Source: Sphingomonas taxi (GTDB taxonomy: Bacteria; Pseudomonadota; Alphaproteobacteria; Sphingomonadales; Sphingomonadaceae). From it: a DNA stretch of 64,000 nucleotides. This document shows positions 52,679 through 63,994 of this stretch, piece by piece. How positions within the stretch are numbered: the first letter of the stretch is position 1; each line of letters opens with the position of its first letter. The stretch covers positions 2,847,001 through 2,911,000 of the forward strand of contig NZ_CP009571.1 in assembly GCF_000764535.1 (NCBI RefSeq), written 5' to 3'. A model generated the notes under the pieces. It worked only from the letters and a program-made list of their open reading frames with translations. It was not told where the DNA came from and did no database searches. The position numbers and the translations under genes were made by a program.

Positions 52679-53563
52679 TCACCACAGGACTCCCTTGACC
52701 GGCTTGGTCGGTTCGGGGGCGGGATCGCCGATCGACTGGAGGAGGTCGATCTCGATCGTCCGGCACATCGCGGTCAGCGGCACGTCGTGGACGGTATTGG
52801 CGAAGGGATCGACCAGATCGTCGCCGATCTGCAGCACCGCAAGGAACATCAGCCCGGCCAGCGTCGAGCCGAGCGGCGTCGCATAGCCCAAGGTCTCGAC
52901 CAGCCCGATCGGCAGCAGGATGCAGAAAATGTGGGTGAACAGGGTCGGGAAGAAACGATATTGATTGGGCAGCGGCGTGTTCTTGATCCGCTCCATCCCG
53001 CCCTGCGCATTGGCGATGTCGACCATCGTCGATTCCATCCGCGTCTGCTGGATGGTATCGATCCAGCCGCGGCGGCGGGCATCGTCGATGCGGCGGCCGG
53101 TGCCGTCGAGCAGGCCGTTGGCGATGTTGCTGCGGGTCAGTGCCGGCTCCGCCTCGCCGCGCGACAGGAATTTGAGCACCTGTTCGTCGACCGGCTGGCG
53201 GCGCAACTGGCAGCGCAGCGCATTCACGTAGGCGATCTGGCGGATGACGATCGTGCGGCGCAGGTCGTGCGCCTCGTCGACCGGCAGGAAATTGCGCGCC
53301 TCGCGGCTCAGACTGCGCGAGGCGTTGATCATCGCCCCCCACAGCACGCGGCCTTCCCACCAGCGCTGATAGGCGGAATTGTCGCGGAAGCCGATCAGCA
53401 GCGCGAGCACCGTACCGAACAGCGTCAGCGGCAGGGAGGGCGCCTTGAATTCGAGCGCATAGTAACTGACGGTGACGATGACATCCCAGATGAACAGGAT
53501 CACCAGCGGCTTCCAGACTTCGGCGACGACACGGGTGAAGCGGGGAGTGGTTGCAACGATCAT
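52679..53563 (-). CDS. Bestrophin-like membrane channel (UPF0187)
   Basis: A 294-residue membrane protein of the bacterial bestrophin family, which forms pentameric chloride or cation channels. Landmarks are VWKPLVILFIWDVIVTVSYYAL, TLFGTVLALLIGFRDNSAYQRWWEGRVLWGAMINASRSL (given as positions 48-86, with the neck/RWWEGR motif) and IFCILLPIGLVETLGYATPL. The acidic tail region with DLVDPFANTVHDVPLT corresponds to the family's DPF motif. It probably adjusts ion balance at the inner membrane. Confidence 0.87.
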   Translation of the reverse strand: MIVATTPRFTRVVAEVWKPLVILFIWDVIVTVSYYALEFKAPSLPLTLFGTVLALLIGFRDNSAYQRWWEGRVLWGAMINASRSLSREARNFLPVDEAHDLRRTIVIRQIAYVNALRCQLRRQPVDEQVLKFLSRGEAEPALTRSNIANGLLDGTGRRIDDARRRGWIDTIQQTRMESTMVDIANAQGGMERIKNTPLPNQYRFFPTLFTHIFCILLPIGLVETLGYATPLGSTLAGLMFLAVLQIGDDLVDPFANTVHDVPLTAMCRTIEIDLLQSIGDPAPEPTKPVKGVLW

Positions 53564-53634
53564 AGCGTGTCCAGATGGGATCGGAACGGTCCGAACGCAT
53601 CAACAATCGATCTGCTGCAACGCAAAATCACAAT

Positions 53635-54690
53635 TCAGCCACCCACCAGCGCCCGGTCGCGCAGGCCGCGCCAGATCCGCAGCGCCTGGACGGTCGCCGC
53701 GACATCGTGGACGCGGAGCAATTGCACCCCCGCCTCCGCACCCTTCAACGCCAGCGTGAGACTGCCGCCGAGCCGCGCGTCGACCGGGGCTTCGTTGTCG
53801 AGCGCACCGATCATCCGTTTGCGGCTGGCGCCGAGCATGATCGGGCAGCCGAGACCGTGGAAGATCGCCAGACCGTTGATCAGCGCGAGATTCTCGGCAA
53901 GCGTCTTGCCGAAGCCGATGCCGGGATCGACGATGATCCGCGATCGCTCGATCCCCGCCGCGACGACCGCGGCGATGCGCGCGTCAAGCCAGTCGAACAC
54001 GTCGGTCAGCACGTCGCGATAGCCGGTACGCGCGTGACCGCCCTCCTTCGGATCGGGCGAGTGCATCAGCACCACCGGGCATCGCGCCCGGACCACCACG
54101 TCGAGCGCGCGGTCGTCCCACAGCAAGGCGGAGACGTCGTTGACGATATGCGCGCCGGCGGCGAGCGCGGCGTCCATGACCGCGGCCTTGCGGGTGTCGA
54201 TCGAGACGGGGGTGCCGCTGCGTGCGAGCCGCTCGACGACGGGCACGACGCGGGCGATCTCGTCACCCTCCCAGACCTGCGCCGCACCGGGGCGGGTCGA
54301 TTCGCCGCCGAGGTCGATCAGCGCCGCGCCGGCGGCGGCCATGTCGACGCCGGCCGCGGCCGCGGCGGCGGGGTCGTCGCTGTGCCGGCCGCCGTCGGAG
54401 AAACTGTCCGGCGTGACGTTGAGGATGCCCGCGACGAGTGGTTGGTCGAGCCGCAGCACGCGCTCGCCGAGTTGGAGCGGCGGGCGCGGCGCGGTGATCG
54501 CGGCGTGGAGGTGCATGGCGCGCGCGCCGAGGGTGGCGACGTCGGCGACGGGGATGGTGCGGCGGCGGCCTGCTTCGATGACCTCGTAGGCTGCGAACCA
54601 TTGCAGGCCGCCGGCGAGACGCGCGACCGCACCGTCCGGCTGGGTGACGGGGGTGTCGACGAACTGGACGGGGCGAAGATGGAGGCTCAT
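53635..54690 (-). CDS. folP: Dihydropteroate synthase
   Basis: A folate-pathway enzyme that condenses p-aminobenzoate with dihydropterin pyrophosphate. It has 351 residues, with the DHPS signature GILNVTPDSFSDGG, then DLGGESTRPGA, SIDTRKAAVMDAAL, IVNDVSAL, DPGIGFGKT and LLGASRKR (here MLGASRKRMIG). The start ATG at 54690 begins MSLHLRPVQF. The open frame runs on upstream into the intergenic repeats, but that extension is repeat-derived and not part of the enzyme. The N-terminal 110 residues before the barrel are longer than in E. coli but common in sphingomonads. Confidence 0.93.
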   Translation of the reverse strand: MSLHLRPVQFVDTPVTQPDGAVARLAGGLQWFAAYEVIEAGRRRTIPVADVATLGARAMHLHAAITAPRPPLQLGERVLRLDQPLVAGILNVTPDSFSDGGRHSDDPAAAAAAGVDMAAAGAALIDLGGESTRPGAAQVWEGDEIARVVPVVERLARSGTPVSIDTRKAAVMDAALAAGAHIVNDVSALLWDDRALDVVVRARCPVVLMHSPDPKEGGHARTGYRDVLTDVFDWLDARIAAVVAAGIERSRIIVDPGIGFGKTLAENLALINGLAIFHGLGCPIMLGASRKRMIGALDNEAPVDARLGGSLTLALKGAEAGVQLLRVHDVAATVQALRIWRGLRDRALVGG

Positions 54691-54803
54691 CGCCGGTCCA
54701 TCCGACGGCGCCGCCGACAAGGCAAGCGCCGCGCATTCCTCCCCGGAACGGGCAAGGCAATCGCATAGGGAAGCTCGTGTGGGCCTGTCGTCTTCCAAGA
54801 CCA

Positions 54804-54913
54804 CCCCGTCACCCCGGACTTGTTCCGGGGTCCACCCTGCGGCGAGGAGAAAGGCTTGAGTCGACACCGTTCTCTCGCGGCCCGGTGGACCCCGGAACAA
54901 GTCCGGGGTGACG
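54804..54913. repeat. Inverted pair of gtcaccccggacttgttccg repeats
   Basis: gtcaccccggacttgttccggggtcc at 54808-54833 recurs in inverse orientation at 54885-54910 (ggaccccggaacaagtccgg...). Each copy is itself a palindrome around 'acttgt'. The pair lies between the convergently placed folP 5' region and the ccrM 3' end. The remaining bases of this 299-base gap show no gene. Confidence 0.75.
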
Positions 54914-54989
54914 AAATTGGTAAGGAAGCCGATCAAGCCTCATCACCGCAGCCATATGCGATAGCCCTGCCGGAACGGGGAGGAATGGC

Positions 54990-56159
<1,170 letters not shown>

Positions 56160-56316
56160 CTATTCGCGCGAAACAGCGGACTCCCGTCAAGGGATGATTG
56201 GTTAACGTCGGGTCCCGCCGTTCGGTCGCCGCGGCGGGCCGCTACGCTCTCGACCCAGATGTTGGGAAGCGCGGCCGCCACCGACCCCAAGTGCTGGGGT
56301 CTGTGACTCAAAAGAC

Positions 56317-57003
56317 TCAGCGCGCGCTTTGCTGCAAATTTTTGCTGTCCATGCCCTGCAAGTCGAGCTGGATAGCGGCCGACGCGTCGCCACCCGTGAT
56401 TCGGGCGTAGGCGGCGGCGACCGGCGCGAAGCTGCGGCGATGCAGCGGCGTCGGTCCATGGTCGCGCAGCGCGGCGAGATGGTGCTTGCAGCCGTAACCC
56501 TTGTTCGAATGCCAATTGTATTGCGGATGGACCGCGGCATGCTCCAGCATGATGCCGTCGCGCATATGCTTGGCGACGATCGAGGCGGCGGCGATCGACA
56601 CGCTGTGCGCATCGCCCGAAACGATCGCGGTCGCCGGATAGGTCCAGCGCGGCAGGCGGTTGCCGTCGACCAGCACATGGCCGGGATCGCAGCCGAGCCG
56701 CGCGACCAATGCATCGACCGCGAGCGTCATCGCCTTCATCGTCGCCCAATAGATGTTGAGCGTGTCGATTTCCGCCGGCTCGACGATGCCGACGCCATAG
56801 ACGCCGCGCGTGGTGATGAGCCCGTACAACCGCTCGCGCTCGGTGGCGCAGAGCTTCTTCGAATCGTCGATGCCACGCGGCGTGCCCTTTGCGGGCAGCA
56901 CCACCGCGGCGGCGACCACCGGCCCGGCGAGCGGCCCGCGTCCCGCCTCGTCCACCCCGGCGACGGGGGGCAGGCAGGTCTTCTCATGCTTCCATCCGGG
57001 CAT
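56317..57003 (-). CDS. rnhB: Ribonuclease HII
   Basis: A 228-residue enzyme that removes ribonucleotides from DNA:RNA hybrids. VAGVDEAGRGPLAGPVVAAAVVL is given as positions 14-36 and holds the first two catalytic acids (the DE pair). Further signatures are DDSKKL, ASIVAK (AAASIVAKHMRD) and NKGYGCKHHLAAL with the last acidic or histidine positions. The start ATG directly abuts the thiD stop (57004) with no base between, so the two genes are co-translated. It ends 175 bases before the ccrM start. Confidence 0.95.
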   Translation of the reverse strand: MPGWKHEKTCLPPVAGVDEAGRGPLAGPVVAAAVVLPAKGTPRGIDDSKKLCATERERLYGLITTRGVYGVGIVEPAEIDTLNIYWATMKAMTLAVDALVARLGCDPGHVLVDGNRLPRWTYPATAIVSGDAHSVSIAAASIVAKHMRDGIMLEHAAVHPQYNWHSNKGYGCKHHLAALRDHGPTPLHRRSFAPVAAAYARITGGDASAAIQLDLQGMDSKNLQQSAR

Positions 57004-57771
57004 TCAGCCCTCCAGTTCGTCGAAGGGGACGACGCCGAGCGTATGACCGATCGGGCCATGGCCGCCGCCCAGACCCGGCGCGTTGACGATCGCGATACGG
57101 ACGAAGCGCACCGCCTGTTCGAACGCCGCCTCGATACCGAGGCCGCTGGCGAGCCCGGTGGCGAGCGCGCTGGCCAGCGTACAGCCGGTGCCGTGCGTAT
57201 CGACCGTGTCGAAGCGTTTGCCGATCAGGCGGCGAAGCTCGCCCTGCGGCGACAGCAGGCGATCGGTGATCTCGGCCTCCTCGCCGTGCCCGCCCTTGGC
57301 GACGACATGGCATCCGTGCGCGAGCACCGCCGCCTCCCCGCCGAGCGCCGCCATCTCCGGAATATTGGGGGTCACCACCGAGGCGACGCCCATCAACCGT
57401 TCGAACGCCGCCATGGCGGCGGCATCGGCGAGCACCGACCCGCTGGTCGAGACCATTACGGGATCGAAGACGATCGGCACATCGAGCTGGTCGAGCAGGT
57501 CGGCGACCGCATGCGCGGTCTCCGCCGAACCGATCATCCCGATCTTGACCGCGTCGACGCCGATATCCTCGATCACGCTGCGCATCTGCGCGACGACGAT
57601 GTCGACCGGGACGGCATGGACCGCCTGTACGCCGAGCGTATTCTGCGCGGTGATCGCGGTGATCGCCGTCATCGCATGGCCGCCGAGCATCGTGACCGTC
57701 TTGATGTCCGCCTGGATCCCGGCGCCGCCACCCGAATCGGACCCGGCGACGATGAGCACACGCGGGATCAC
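57004..57771 (-). CDS. thiD: Hydroxymethylpyrimidine/phosphomethylpyrimidine kinase
   Basis: A thiamine-pathway kinase of 255 residues. It opens VIPRVLIVAGSDSGGGAGIQADIKT (given as 1-25) and contains MVSTSGSVL, VTPNIPEM, VVAKGGHG and the anion-hole segment DTHGTGCTLASALATGLASG. The GTG start at 57771 has GGAG eight bases upstream; an in-frame ATG at 57804 is possible. I looked for a TPP riboswitch upstream and saw no convincing CUGAGA/ACCYGAU pair. It is followed immediately by rnhB. Confidence 0.93.
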   Translation of the reverse strand: MIPRVLIVAGSDSGGGAGIQADIKTVTMLGGHAMTAITAITAQNTLGVQAVHAVPVDIVVAQMRSVIEDIGVDAVKIGMIGSAETAHAVADLLDQLDVPIVFDPVMVSTSGSVLADAAAMAAFERLMGVASVVTPNIPEMAALGGEAAVLAHGCHVVAKGGHGEEAEITDRLLSPQGELRRLIGKRFDTVDTHGTGCTLASALATGLASGLGIEAAFEQAVRFVRIAIVNAPGLGGGHGPIGHTLGVVPFDELEG

Positions 57772-57903
57772 CGCCCGGCTCCAAAGGTGTCGGCACGGCG
57801 GCATCGCTCGCAGGACATGGCGATGGTCATGGGGTGGCTGATCGTATGCGCCATGGCGGCCGCCCATGCCACAGGTCGGGGGGTGCAGAATAGAAGAAGG
57901 TGG

Positions 57904-58186
57904 TTCGCGCGGAGGCGCAGAGGCGCGGAGAATGACCCCCGGTGGGCAGGGCTTTCTCCTTCCCGACCGTTCGTGCTGAGCCTGTCGAAGCACAATGGGA
58001 CTCGAACGCGACAGCTCGAGCAGAGAATACGAAAGGCTATTGATTCACGCGAAGACGCGAAGGCGCGAAGGTGTTTCGTGCGGCTTTGCGACAGCTCTTC
58101 CCCCCAGCCGCAGGAGCAGCCGCGGCGGCAGCAGGTGACGCTGCCGCGCGGGCACCATCTTCGCGTCTTCGCGTCTTCGTGCGAGA
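57904..58186. repeat. Cluster of palindromic repeats in the thiD-DUF1272 gap
   Basis: The 423-base gap (57772-58194) has no gene but three repeat elements. One is a gcggaggcgcagaggcgcgg array at 57908-57930. Another is a palindromic cgttcgtgctgagcctgtcg unit at 57968-57994. The third is a cgcgaagac array at 58044-58071 facing its reverse complement at 58156-58186. The latter two arms match the repeats at 279-410 and 63966-63994. Confidence 0.75.
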
Positions 58187-58194
58187 AACCCCGC

Positions 58195-58418
58195 TCAGCT
58201 CTGGAAACGCCGTTCCGCGACGGCGGGATGCGCCTTGAGCACCTTGCCGATCCGCGTCGGCCGGTCGAGCAGTTCGCCGCCGCAATCGGGACAGCGTTCG
58301 TCGAGTTCATCGGAGCATTCGCTGCAATAGGTGCTTTCCAGCGAGCAGATGAACGCCCCCGGCGCATCCGCCGGCAGGTCGGCGCCGCAGCACTCGCAAT
58401 CGGGACGCATCGCCAGCA

Positions 58419-58419
<1 letters not shown>
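58195..58419 (-). CDS. DUF1272 small cysteine-rich protein
   Basis: A 74-residue protein with a compact zinc-ribbon-like pattern: CECCGADLP, FICSLESTYCSECSDEL and ERCPDCGGEL give eight cysteines in CxxC-type pairs, as in DUF1272. A C-terminal basic tail follows. It probably binds zinc, but its function is unknown. Its ATG shares a base with the glmM stop (TGATG, 58421-58417); Met4 (58410) is a second possible start. It probably depends on glmM transcription. Confidence 0.83.
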
Positions 58420-59771
<1,352 letters not shown>

Positions 59772-59830
59772 TGCGTGCGATCCGTTCCGCTATGCCGCTT
59801 GCTCGATCCCCCGATGCGCCAAGGAACCCG

Positions 59831-61051
59831 ATGTCGCAAGCCACCCGTATCCTGCTGGCGCTCGTCGCCGGCATCGCGCTCGGTATCGCCGCGGTGGCGT
59901 TCGACAAGGATTGGGCGCTGCGCGTCACCGGCGTCACCCAGCCGATCGGCGAGGCGTGGCTGCACGGCCTGCAGATGGTGATCGTGCCGTTGATCGTCGG
60001 GCTGCTGGTGACTGGCATCGCCGCCACCGCCGAGGCGGCCCGGGCGGGGCGGATCGCCGGACGCGCGGTGGTGCTGTTCGTCGTCGTCCTGTGGTGCACG
60101 ACGCTGATGTCGGCGATGGTGATGCCGGTGCTGCTCGATCTGTGGCCGCTGCCCGAGGCGTGGTCGGTCGCGCTGCGCAGCGCGCTGACCGCGACCGCGC
60201 CGCTCGGCAAGGTGCCGACGCTCGCCGATTTCTTCGCCACGATCGTGCCGACCAACGTCGTCGCGGCGGCATCGGGCGACGCCTTCCTGCCGCTAACCGT
60301 CTTCACGCTCGCCTTCGCCTTCGCGATCACCCGGCTGGAGGATGCGGCGCGGCAGCGGCTGACCGACCTGTTCCAGGCGATCACCGACGCGATGCTGGTC
60401 ATCATCGGCTGGGTGTTGAAACTGGCGCCGATCGGCATCTTCGCGCTCGCCTACGGCGTCGGCGCGCGGACCGGCGCGGCGGCGTTCGGCGCGCTGATCC
60501 ATTATATCGTGATGGTGTCGGCGATCGGACTGATCGTATTGCTCGCTGCCTATCCGGTGGCGCGCTTCGCCGGCGGCGTGCCGCTGCGCCGCTTCGCGCG
60601 CGCGGTGGCACCGGCGCAGGCGGTGGCGATCAGTACCCAAAGCTCGCTTGCCTCGCTGCCGGCGATGCTCAAGGGGTCGGCCGAGATCGGCGTGGCGCCG
60701 GCGACGGCGGGGATCGTGCTGCCGGTGGCGGTCGCGATCTTCCGCGCGACGAGTCCGGCGATGAACCTCGCGGTGGCGCTGTACGTCGCGCATTGGCTCG
60801 GCGTGCCGATCGGGCCGGGGCAGCTCGCCGCCGGAATCGCCACCGCGGCGATCACCACGATGGGATCGGTGTCGCTGCCGGGAACGGTCAGCTTCTTCGC
60901 CAGCGTCGCGCCGGTGGCGTTCGCGATGGGCGTGCCGATCGAGGCGCTGGGGCTGCTCGTCGCGGTGGAGACGGTGCCGGACCTGTTCCGCACCGTCGGC
61001 AACGTGACGATGGACGTCGCGGTGACCGGGGTGGTGGGGAAGCGCGACTGA
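59831..61051 (+). CDS. Dicarboxylate/amino acid:cation symporter (DAACS family)
   Basis: A 406-residue secondary transporter that moves dicarboxylates or acidic or neutral amino acids with sodium or protons. Landmarks are LHGLQMVIVPLIVGLLVTGIAA, the serine-rich hairpin ISTQSSLASLPAML, the AGIVLPVAVAIFRATSPAMNLAVALYVA helix (positions 295-322) and the second hairpin GSVSLPGTVSFFASV. AAGGAACCC precedes the ATG at 59831. Which substrate it carries cannot be told from these features. Confidence 0.9.
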   Translation: MSQATRILLALVAGIALGIAAVAFDKDWALRVTGVTQPIGEAWLHGLQMVIVPLIVGLLVTGIAATAEAARAGRIAGRAVVLFVVVLWCTTLMSAMVMPVLLDLWPLPEAWSVALRSALTATAPLGKVPTLADFFATIVPTNVVAAASGDAFLPLTVFTLAFAFAITRLEDAARQRLTDLFQAITDAMLVIIGWVLKLAPIGIFALAYGVGARTGAAAFGALIHYIVMVSAIGLIVLLAAYPVARFAGGVPLRRFARAVAPAQAVAISTQSSLASLPAMLKGSAEIGVAPATAGIVLPVAVAIFRATSPAMNLAVALYVAHWLGVPIGPGQLAAGIATAAITTMGSVSLPGTVSFFASVAPVAFAMGVPIEALGLLVAVETVPDLFRTVGNVTMDVAVTGVVGKRD

Positions 61052-61177
61052 TCCTCCCCGCTGGCGGTGAGGGGGACCAGCGCAGCTGGTGGAGGGGGGC
61101 TTCCACAGGCGGTATGCTGCGTGGCGAGCCCCCTCCACCACCGCTACGCGGCGGTTCCCCTCCCCGTGCCGGGGAGG
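61051..61177. repeat. Long imperfect palindrome of the ctccccg...cggggag type
   Basis: The 127-base gap between two convergent transport genes is filled by a symmetric element: an arm with tcctccccgctggcggtgag and agctggtggagggggg at 61051-61098, a central 30 bases, and a complementary arm from agccccctccaccaccgc to ccccgtgccggggagg at 61128-61177. It may form a large hairpin that ends transcription from both sides. Confidence 0.75.
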
Positions 61178-61178
61178 T

Positions 61179-62771
61179 TCAGGGGCGCCGCTCGTCGCGC
61201 GTGTTCACGCCGGCCGCGGCAGGTTCGCCGATCGCCGCCTCGCCCGCCAGCGCGTGCGCATCGTCGCCGATCGTGTCGAGATGCATCAGCTTCGTCACGA
61301 ACGGCGCGAGCACCAGCACGACGACGCCGACACCCATCGAGAACCAGCCGATCCGTCCGTAGACCTCCAGCACCTGCGCCGGACCGGCCCCTTCGCCGCC
61401 GGTCGCCTGCGCGATCAGCCCGGCGATGAAATTGCCCGCCGCGGTGGCGAGGAACCACGTCCCCATCATCAGCCCGGTCATGCTCGCCACCGACAGCCGC
61501 GTCATCGACGACAGGCCGATCGGCGAGAAGCACAATTCGCCCATCGAATGCAGCATGTAGAGCAGGATGACGAAGATCGCCGGGGTGAGGCCGCTCGCCG
61601 GCGCACCGAGGATCAGCGCGAAGAAGCCCGCCCCGACGAGCACGAGGCCGATGCCGAACTTGAATGGCGCCGAGGGTTCGATGCCGCGCTTGCCCATCGC
61701 GGTCCACACCAGCCCGAACAAAGGCGCGAGCGTGATGATGAAGAAGGAATTGACCGACTGGAACCACGACGCCGGCATTTCCCAGCCCAGTACCGTCCGG
61801 TCGACCGACTGGTCGGTGTAGAGGTTGAGCGACGAACCCGCCTGTTCGAACAGCGCCCAGAACAAAGGCGACAGCGCGACGAGGAACAGCGCGGCGAAGA
61901 TCCGGTGGCGCTCGACCTTCGGCAAAGCGCGGAATGAGGTGAGCAGGATATAGCCGACGGTGAACACCGATCCGGCGATCAGCACGATGCCGACCGCGCC
62001 CTGGTTGCGCACCAGCCACCACGACAAGGCGACCGCGACGAGCGCACCGGCGTAGATCGCCCATTCGATCGACAGGCCGATCGGGGTGCGCGTCTGCAAC
62101 GCGCCGGCGACCGGCGGTTCGCCGACGTCGTACAATTCGCGGCGGAACAGCACGAAGACGATCAGGCCCAGCGCCATGCCGATCCCGGCGGCGCCGAAGC
62201 CGTAGGACCAGCCCATCCGCTCGCCGAGATAGCCGACCAGCAGCGGGCCGATGAACGCGCCGGTGTTGATCCCCATGTAGAAGATCGAGAAGGCGCCGTC
62301 GCGACGGGTGTCGTCGCGCGGATAGAGCTTGCCAACCAGCACCGAGATATTGGCCTTCAGGAAGCCGGTGCCGACGATGATGAAGGCGAGCGCGAGATAG
62401 AAGCCGTTGAGCGCACTGCCCTGCATGCCGACCGGCCCCTCGACCGCGGCGATCATCAGATGGCCGACGGTGATGAACACGCCCCCCGCCAGCACCGCCT
62501 TGCGCGGCCCGAGATAGCGGTCGGCGATATAGCCGCCGATGATCGGCGTGACGTAGATCAGCGCGGTGTACGCGCCGTAGACCGCGAAGGCGGGCTGTTC
62601 GCCGAACAGGAAATGCTTGGTCAAATAGAAGACCAGGATCGCCCGCATGCCGTAATAAGAGAATCGCTCCCACATCTCCGCGAAGAACAGCAGGAACAGC
62701 CCGAGCGGGTGTCCGAGGAAGGTGCGCGCGTGGGCCGGTACGCCGCCCCCGCTCGCTGATGCGATGGCCAT
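61179..62771 (-). CDS. Proton-dependent oligopeptide transporter (POT/PTR family)
   Basis: An inner-membrane di-/tripeptide:proton symporter of about 530 residues and 14 helices. The ExxERFxYYG motif is in FAEMWERFSYYGMRAILVFYL (positions 30-50), the following PTR2 signature is FSIFYMGINTGAFIGPLLVGY and the later one FVILLYMLHSMGELCFSPIGLS. Met at 62771 is taken as the start because it precedes the family core by a normal distance; Met at 62798 is possible, and neither has a strong ribosome site. It diverges from the nitroreductase. Confidence 0.92.
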   Translation of the reverse strand: MAIASASGGGVPAHARTFLGHPLGLFLLFFAEMWERFSYYGMRAILVFYLTKHFLFGEQPAFAVYGAYTALIYVTPIIGGYIADRYLGPRKAVLAGGVFITVGHLMIAAVEGPVGMQGSALNGFYLALAFIIVGTGFLKANISVLVGKLYPRDDTRRDGAFSIFYMGINTGAFIGPLLVGYLGERMGWSYGFGAAGIGMALGLIVFVLFRRELYDVGEPPVAGALQTRTPIGLSIEWAIYAGALVAVALSWWLVRNQGAVGIVLIAGSVFTVGYILLTSFRALPKVERHRIFAALFLVALSPLFWALFEQAGSSLNLYTDQSVDRTVLGWEMPASWFQSVNSFFIITLAPLFGLVWTAMGKRGIEPSAPFKFGIGLVLVGAGFFALILGAPASGLTPAIFVILLYMLHSMGELCFSPIGLSSMTRLSVASMTGLMMGTWFLATAAGNFIAGLIAQATGGEGAGPAQVLEVYGRIGWFSMGVGVVVLVLAPFVTKLMHLDTIGDDAHALAGEAAIGEPAAAGVNTRDERRP

Positions 62772-62888
62772 AAGGTCTGCAAACTCCAACACATTCATGG
62801 CGCCGGCCCGACCGGGCGGCGGATCGCGGCAACCTAACGGCTGATCCCCTGCTGTAAACATCGCCGCCACCCGCTATGAGGCGGCATC

Positions 62889-63467
62889 ATGTTCAACGAC
62901 ACCAGCACGCCGCTTTCGCTGCTCGCCACTCGCCGCTCGGGCAAGCCGCGCGACCTCGTCGCCCCCGGCCCCGACGCCGCCCAGCTCGACCAGATGCTCG
63001 CCATCGCCGCGCGCACCCCCGATCACGGCAAGCTCGCGCCGTGGCGCTTCGTCGTCATTGACGATCGCGACGCACTCTCGCGGCTGCTCGCCGACGCCTA
63101 TCGCGCCGAGCGGCCGCAGGCGCCGCGCGGCGACCTCGAGGCGCTCGACCAGTTCGCACGGCAGGCGCCGACTTTGGTCGTGGTGCTGTCGTCGCCGGTG
63201 ACGACAAGTCCGATCCCGTTGTGGGAGCAGGAATTGTCCGCTGGCGCGGCGACGATGAACCTGCTCCACGCCGCGCATGCGCTGGGCTTCGCGGCGGGCT
63301 GGTTGACGGGATGGCCGACCTTTTCGGACGCGGTGCGCGACGGCCTGGGGGCGGCGCCCGAGCGGATCGCTGGTTTCGTGTTCATCGGCACCCCGAGCCG
63401 GCCGCTCGACGAACGGCCCCGCCCGGAGCCGGCACGGATCATCTCGCATTGGCCCAACATGGGATAG
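62889..63467 (+). CDS. Nitroreductase family protein (YdjA-like)
   Basis: A 192-residue flavoprotein of the small nitroreductase type. LSLLATRRSGKPRDL begins the FMN-binding N-terminus. ARTPDHGKLAPWRFVVID resembles YdjA, where the histidine and lysine help bind FMN. AATMNLLHAAHALGFAAGWLTG and a closing GFVFIGTP complete the fold. It reduces nitro compounds or other electrophiles with NAD(P)H; the natural substrate is unknown. The gene follows a divergent promoter region of about 117 bases with the peptide transporter. Confidence 0.88.
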   Translation: MFNDTSTPLSLLATRRSGKPRDLVAPGPDAAQLDQMLAIAARTPDHGKLAPWRFVVIDDRDALSRLLADAYRAERPQAPRGDLEALDQFARQAPTLVVVLSSPVTTSPIPLWEQELSAGAATMNLLHAAHALGFAAGWLTGWPTFSDAVRDGLGAAPERIAGFVFIGTPSRPLDERPRPEPARIISHWPNMG

Positions 63468-63517
63468 TCCAGCCAGGTTGTTATGGACCTTTTCCGCCGT
63501 TGGTGTATTAAGTCAGC

Positions 63518-63874
63518 ATGACAGCGTTCAGCAACGAGGACAGCCCGGTCTACATCCGGTTACGCGGCACCATCGCGGCGGGCATCCTGCGCGGTGACTA
63601 TCGCGCCGGCGACCAGCTTCCCTCGGTACGCGCCTTCGCCGCCGAACATGGCGCCAATCCGCTGACCGTCGCCAAGGCCTATCAGAGCTTCCAGGACGAC
63701 GGCTACGTCGAGGTCCGCCGCGGCGTCGGCATGTTCGTGCTGCCGGGTGCCTCGGAGAAATTGCGCGCGGCGGAGCGGGCGGCGTTCGTCGAGACGCAAT
63801 GGCCGCGGATCCGGGGCTATATCGACCTGCTCGGCCTGGACGCCGCCGACCTGCTGGAGCGCGAACAAGCGTAA
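63518..63874 (+). CDS. Small GntR-family regulator (YtrA type)
   Basis: A 118-residue regulator consisting of a GntR winged helix (PVYIRLRGTIAAGILRGDYRAGDQLPSVRAFAAEHGANPLTVAKAYQSFQDDGYVEVRRGVGMFV, positions 10-74) and a short two-helix tail with ERAAFVETQWPRIRGYIDLLGLD, as in YtrA proteins that control membrane transporters. No ABC transporter is seen within the window; the target may lie beyond its right edge. Confidence 0.88.
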   Translation: MTAFSNEDSPVYIRLRGTIAAGILRGDYRAGDQLPSVRAFAAEHGANPLTVAKAYQSFQDDGYVEVRRGVGMFVLPGASEKLRAAERAAFVETQWPRIRGYIDLLGLDAADLLEREQA

Positions 63875-63965
63875 AAAGCGTGTTCGCGCCGACAGTTTGC
63901 GCCGCAGGCTGACGCGATATTCCGAGCTGCGTGGTGATAGACCGTACGCGCGGCTGGCAAGACAC

Positions 63966-63994
63966 CTCCGCGTCTTCGCGTCTTCGCGCGAATC
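63966..63994. repeat. cgcgaagac repeat array at the right edge
   Basis: ctccgcgtcttcgcgtcttc followed by gcgcgaatc is the reverse-complement form of the cgcgaagac arrays at 279-410 and 58044-58186. The facing arm, if present, lies outside the window. Confidence 0.7.

Noticed and set aside
54691..54936. N-terminal extension of FolP through the intergenic region
   Set aside because: It encodes the gtcaccccgga repeat (VTPDLFRGPP-type peptide), typical of out-of-gene translation of sphingomonad repeats.
57772..57993. Possible TPP riboswitch upstream of thiD
   Set aside because: No CUGAGA box paired with an ACC-YUGA-UCUGG-type element was found; the region is repeat-rich instead.
57904..58186. 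CRISPR-like array
   Set aside because: The repeats are 9-mers without unique spacers of constant length, and no cas gene is present.
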